Shown here: positions 58,632-64,000 of the stretch, piece after piece
How the letters are laid out: each line of letters opens with the position of its first letter
How positions within the stretch are numbered: the first letter of the stretch is position 1
Source: Haliotis asinina
Taxonomy: Eukaryota > Mollusca > Gastropoda > Lepetellida > Haliotidae
Assembly: GCF_037392515.1 (NCBI RefSeq)
Contig: NC_090283.1
Coordinates: forward strand, 27,916,249 to 27,980,248
Length of the DNA stretch: 64,000 bases
Direction of reading: 5' to 3'
Translations under genes and position numbers: made by a program
Notes under the pieces: model-generated
Told to the model about the DNA's origin: nothing
Databases searched by the model: none
The model's input: only the letters and a program-made list of their open reading frames with translations

Positions 58632-60553
58632 TCATCTTGAATCATCTTTAATAAGAACAGTCATTGTATTCCTCCTGTCAGTGTTCATCATAGTGGTGTA
58701 ACTCATGAATGCTGTCTCGGCGTACTTGGAGGTGCGTCTCTTCAGCTTACACGTCAGTATCCGGATGAATGTCCGTCTGAAAGCTGTATTGAACATGGTG
58801 TATATGATTGGGTTGGCAAGAGAGGCTGCATAGCCCATCCACAGAAACACGGACATCATGGTGGCTGTCACTTTCTCCATACAAGGCTCACACGTCACAG
58901 ACAGTATATTCACAATAAAGAATGGCGTCCACAAGAACACAAACACTAAAAATATGATCCCAAGAACCTTAGAGGCTTTTCTCTCATTTGTGGCTGTCTT
59001 TTTAGATAAAAGGTGCTTAATCACTGGTCGTGTTTTCATACGAAGGGTATTTCTGAAACTTTTCTTGAATTTATTCCTCTGTTTTAGTCTCATTCCTTGC
59101 TGGTCATCACTCTCAGCTGCGCTGTTGTCACCTGATTCACTCATTATGTGTTCCTCCTCAGGAGAAAGTAGATCTGCTGGAGGATTACTGATCATATCTT
59201 TGGGTAACCCGCCATTGGGGCTTTGAAGAGATAGTGGACTTTGGCTTCTTGGTGTTAGGCTTTTGGGGCTTGAAGTTTTGGATTTTTTAGGTGATTTCAA
59301 GTGTATAGTTATGATATCTGAACTAGACGATGTAGATTTAGTATCCTTGTCATCAAGTGAATCCCCGGAGTCTGATATGAACCCTGACCTCAAAGGGGTA
59401 TTGGGAGCTGAGTGACACAAGGGCTTAAGAGAATAACGAACAAAATCCTCACAAAATATTAGCTCCGGTTTGTCAGTTCTCCGGAATTTCTCTTTCTCTG
59501 CATCCTGGAGACACTGATCCATTTCCTGTTGGATCTGGAAAAACCTCTTATCCCACTCCTGTGTTTTGTAATCCACAGAATTATCCAGTCCTGTGGCACT
59601 GCGATGGAAGGGTGCCCTTTGTTGAGAACTAGGTTTGTTATGACTATCCAGTTTGGTGTCTGATACAGCGTTATAGAGAGCATGTCCTCGACCTTGTCGA
59701 CTAAATGGCAGAGATGGGACTTGTAAAAAGTTCCTGGTACATCTGATTTTCATCTCTGTCCTGTCTATGTTACATTCATCATCAGAAGCCTCAAATGAAG
59801 GGTTGTAGATTGATTCCTTAGAACGAGATCTGAGCATTAGGTTATCCTCTCCATGGCGGCAAAGGGACTTGTAGGACTGGGATCTTTTATCTAGGAGCTG
59901 TGTAGAGCTCTTGGGGTCCAGTTCATCATCCTCTGTTTCTGAAGCTTCAGGACTCTGAGTGGGGCTGGAAGACTGAGTAGGTTTAGGCATGGAACGTCTT
60001 GGAGGCATGAGGTATGAGGTATTGAACTTAAAGCTGTCAGGGAAACTGACACGCCTTGAAGCAGATGCATCATGGGATGATGTCAGCAGACGTGGGATTG
60101 ATAGATTGTAATCCTGATTTAAATTGGTAAGGCGGGGACGCATGTCTGATCTTTCTATTCTCTTCATCAAACGCTGATTTTTCCACAGTATTCTAATTGT
60201 CAACACATACGTTGCAATCATAATTAAAAGGGGAATGTAGAAAGCAAAGATTGAGCCATAAATTACAAAGTTTTTTAGCGTGGGAACACACAATCCATCG
60301 TGATAGACAACAGAGGTGTCAATAAATCCATGTATACAGATAGGGCTGCTGACAGCAATGGACACAACCCACACAAAAAATATCTTCATTAGCACCATTG
60401 TCTTGGTCTTATTTCGGCCATATCTCATGGGGTATTTCAGCGTGAAGAAGCGATCCATGGACATTGTGCACATGTGCCAGATGGAAGCAGTGCACATCAG
60501 CACATCACTGGTCACCCACAATACACACAGCTCAGGGTCCAATGGAAACAGAC
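58632..60553 (-). CDS. HTR2: 5-HT2-type serotonin receptor, last coding exon (TM3 to C-terminus, partial)
   Basis: This is a class A amine GPCR; 5-HT2 receptors couple serotonin to Gq at the plasma membrane. The exon starts after acceptor TTTTCTGTTACAG with the last 2 nt of a Gly codon, so GLFPLDPE opens it. Visible marks in order: Cys of the TM3-ECL2 disulfide (ELCVLW); Asp3.32 in TSDVLMCTASIWHMC; DRF in place of DRY; KYPMRYGRNKTK in ICL2; TM4; ECL2 Cys (DGLCVP); TM5 FAFYIPLLIM; a very long ICL3 of about 380 residues rich in Ser/Pro and acidic runs; NERKASKVLGIIF; TM6 FLWTPFF; TM7 WMGYAASLANPIIY; and a tail of about 45 residues. The LKYPMRYGRNKTK block resembles insect 5-HT2B more than vertebrate receptors. 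TM1-TM2 exons lie upstream; none was found up to 64000. It is antisense to PSMD1 and apparently within its intron 21. An octopamine or dopamine receptor is less likely. Confidence 0.85.
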
Positions 60554-63500
60554 CTGTAACAGAAAATCGCAGTATTAAAAGAGAGATATTGTGAAGATAA
60601 TTGAAGTGGATCTTATTATACACAGTCTCTGAAGTATCAGTCGAGCCTTTCATCCTTTTCATGTTCAATGCATTAGTATATTTGCGTGTTTGTTACTTTC
60701 ATAACATATGTACACAAATAATAAGTACTACAAGTGATGAAGAATTTTGCTACTTGGATCAAAAGACAAACTGTGTTCAGTCTGATGAAATGCCCCAGAT
60801 ATTTTCGTTTTTCAACTGACATGGCATAATTGATAATTTCACAGTTGTTAGTTCACAAGCATTAATGTTTTTAAATATATTTAGGAATTGTCTTTTTTTT
60901 AACTATTATGAACTAAAACTGGTAAATATTTCAGTTATTATTCATCAAGCCCCTGAATATGTGTCTGTATGCAATGGATTTAGGATCTGATTTGGTACGT
61001 CTGTAATTAAGGTCTAACTCTCTTGAATGCATCTTATCATCTTCAGGTAGACATTAATTTATATCGACCTTAACAGGCCCAGCATTAAATCATCAAGGGG
61101 CAATGACATTTTTCATCAAGTGAGAATCTGTGGTCAATAAGGTTGATGAAGTGATCTCAAAGACACCATTGCTCCACTGGAGCATGAGTAGGTCAGGCTG
61201 TAATGAACTGGAATAAGTTGTTGTTAATTACCAGGCTACTGAGATTACTGAGGTGGATAATTAGCTGAGTAATTATTTGGGCTGTGATAGTGCTGGGAAG
61301 CAGCTAATGAGATGTGCTGATTATGAGATTTATTTGTTTGGAGGATGTGCCATACCAGGCAGACCAGGTTGTTCATGAATGAACAACTTTTCCAAGAGAC
61401 ATTTTTGAGAATCAGAGTGAGAATAGTGTTGTTGATCAGTTCACAGTTCACAATTTTCCAGCAGTATCCAGTCAAGGTGGATTGGAAGTAATCAAGACTG
61501 TCTGGCTAACCAGTGGTTGACAACATGAGCATCAGTTTATGTTGATGACTGATCAACAGTGTTCTTTTTTGCTTCTTATCATAACCCCAAAAGATGAAGA
61601 TTTATGGGCCCTAGTTTTAATACTATAGGAGACACCTTTAAGGACACCAGGACACTTGAGGTCACCTTAGTTTTTAACATGATACACAAGTGCTGTAATG
61701 TTGTCTCTTTGATGGAAGTATTGAAGCAGTCATAATACTATTATGAATATACAGTTTTTCTTTGCACTTCAGGAAACATAAGATATAGATGTTTCAGGCA
61801 ACATGAGATACTGTAATATTTCATTACCTCATAGTGTAGTATTTCTTTTTGATAAGGAAAACCTTTGATGAAAATCCATCGAAGAATATGAAAGTTCAGA
61901 AAATGCATCGAAGCACAAATGCAATTACTGTTATCAATCTCTATTTGAACGATGATGAGAAAGCCAGTAACTACACACGGCTTCGACTGGTTAGGCAGTA
62001 CCAGCATAGGAAGAGACAGTTTGGGGATGACAAAAAAGTGTCATGATTTGAAGACAACCTTGTTAGATGACCTCATGAATACAAGGCTGTCATCTGTAGG
62101 ATGACTGACCTTATTGTGAATTGATGGTATCTGTTGGGTATTGCTAAGAAGGAGTTCGAGACTATATACAGAAGCAATATCCCTGGCTGATCAAAGTCTA
62201 TTCCTGGCTCTAATGTTGCCCATTACGTGCTCCAATGCACTTACATAAAGAGCCAATCACGTACTTTAGGACTGGCAGATCCAAAATAGGCATTAACCAG
62301 AATATTGGTGGGGGTTGTGCTGATTATTCATTCAAGATAACATTTTTGTAAAAAGTGTATTTATTTTTTTAAGGTCATTTGGAGTATTTGGTGTTTATGT
62401 TGGCAAATGATTATGAGATTATTATTTGGTTTTTAAAAATGAGACTCATGTTTTTGGAAGTGTGTGAACATCCGAGTTTCATCTCTGTTGAGATTCAGGG
62501 ATGCAGATGTCCCCAACCACCCTTGGATGATGGATATTTGGAGTGGTGGTTAAATGTGTGAAATAATTCTCATCCTAAATTGAACTCATGCTGTCAGTTT
62601 GCCTTCAGTGAATCGCTAACATGCTGTAAACTTCAATTTTAGTTTTGATCGTAGTTATTTGATCCTGAATAGGCAGGATTTGACAGGTGGGGTCTAGATA
62701 CACATTATTGTTGTGAGATGACATTCATATTTGAGTGTCCATCAGCTCCTTTCACAAAGCAACCTTTACTGACGTTAACCTTAGCTCCCATTCCACAACA
62801 TTGCTCTAAAGTTATCTTAGTGACCACATTAGTGTTTAGTGAAAGGATTTAGTCCTTGCCTTTTGGTCATTGTGGCAGCAGTTGTGACCAATCTGTTCCC
62901 AGTCTTTTCTCTTGACACTTAAAGAGCACTTGGACAAATATGGCTCTGGACACGTGGAGGACAAAGTTTCCTGTGGGAATCATGGATATCCGGTGTTTCA
63001 TGCATCCAGAAACAAGGATGGTTTCACATTAGACAAAACAACTAGATTTCTAATTTTGTAAATGAATTTATATTGTTTCCTACAGTTCTTCATGACTGAT
63101 ATGTTTTGGTTTAGTTTGGTTATCCCTTTAGAGATTTGATTGCTTGACGACTGGAAATGTCAAACATTTGGTGATGATTTGTAATTAGCTAAAAGCCTAT
63201 GTTCAAGCATGATCAGTGCAATTGCTTCCATCAGTTACCACCTTGTGGAAAAGGCAGTTGTGTTGAAAAGAGTAAGCTTGCTACGGTATCCATAACAAAA
63301 ATTTTGGACATTAAACTTGTAACAAATTAAGAGTCAGTATCATAAAGGAAGTTTCATTCCACATTTCAAAAACACATTTTGGTCTTTATCTACTTATGGT
63401 TGTTGATAGTATATTTGTGAAGGACACCTAGAATGAGGATACAATATGCTTGAATGGTACATTTTATATTTTAGTGGTAAAGGATGTTTTATTCCATTGA

Positions 63501-64000
63501 ATCAACACTTTCAACTTCATTGAGATGAAACAAAAAAGTGAGATGCTCTTTCATTCCTTTGCTTAATGCAGATTGACTTTAAAGAATTTGCAGCGAGAGG
63601 GAAAATATTGATTAAAACAATCTTATTTGACTTGGAATCAACAAAGTGATGGTTCATAAAGAAGTTGCTGTGATTAAAGCTGAAAATATATATAAATAAT
63701 TCATTTTTATCATCGATTTTTCAGGGTGATTGGGTGTCCCAGTTTTCTAAGGCATGGCATTTTTCTGTGCAGAGTCTCCTCCCTTGGGCATGGAAGAAAC
63801 CTTTGATTCTGGGTTCAAATCTCAGTTAGCTCCTGTTATGTTTTTCAATATCAGAGACAGGCTCATGGGTTGTGCCAAAGTGGTAAACGTTTGTCATGGC
63901 TTTCCGCTGTTCAACATGCTGTGATATAGTAATAGTGTTACCCCAACATGCCCATACAGTATTTGTCATGTCACCAGTTGTTAAGTACTCTACATCTTGC
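60554..64000. other. Receptor upstream intron and presumed PSMD1 intron 21, right part
   Basis: AT-rich. I find neither the TM1-TM2 exons of the receptor (minus strand) nor PSMD1 exon 22 (plus strand). A possible reversed family B SINE scrap is near 61500-61560. Otherwise nothing recognised. Confidence 0.6.

Noticed and set aside
58858..59226. 122-residue plus-strand frame, and others within 59459-60594
   Set aside because: Antisense or out-of-frame shadows of the receptor exon.
60554..60668. N-terminal 38 residues of the receptor's open frame (MNMKRMKGS...)
   Set aside because: Lies upstream of a good acceptor (TTTTCTGTTACAG) where homology to 5-HT2 receptors begins; it is intron read-through.

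Overview
This window comes from an animal nuclear genome. It holds intron-rich genes with GT-AG splice sites, many minisatellites and many copies of short interspersed elements. The coding sequences are bilaterian and the receptor is of protostome type. The commonest repeats end in a tail reading GCGTAAAACTAAACTCACTC followed by more CACT, which I associate with gastropods, especially abalone (Haliotis). That species call is inference; the presence of three conserved genes is not.

Layout. (1) 454-10481, minus strand: the first 12 coding exons (about 482 residues) of MED12, the Mediator kinase-module subunit. The gene runs off the left edge. Its intron 6 is almost filled by about 50 copies of a 42-bp repeat. 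(2) 10482-14077: a 3.6-kb divergent intergenic region with SINE pieces and an inverted repeat. (3) 14078-50714, plus strand: 21 coding exons (about 641 residues) of PSMD1/Rpn2, the large scaffold subunit of the 26S proteasome base. The last third of the protein is not seen before the right edge. Intron 20 (18.9 kb) holds most of the repeats: SINEs, a mariner-like MITE, a TTAA-flanked element with a THAP-like relic, two copies of a composite 0.9-kb repeat, a 63-bp array and a 44-bp array. (4) 58632-60553, minus strand: the last coding exon of a 5-HT2-type serotonin receptor (TM3 to the C-terminus). It lies antisense in what appears to be PSMD1 intron 21.

The main observations are two. First, a 5-HT2 receptor nested antisense in PSMD1 matches the human arrangement, where I recall HTR2B lying antisense inside PSMD1; this would be very old nested synteny. 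Second, the intronic minisatellites carry splice-site-like sequence in the sense orientation of the host gene. Units of the MED12 array pair a strong 3' splice site with a 5' splice site only 6 nt downstream, giving dozens of microexon-like units in one intron.

MED12 and PSMD1 are housekeeping genes (transcription, protein turnover) and are divergently placed. The receptor is a signalling gene with no functional link to them that the sequence shows. No genuine tRNA, rRNA or CRISPR was found. Exon boundaries were read by eye from homology and splice consensus, with frame checks at every junction; no search tools were used.
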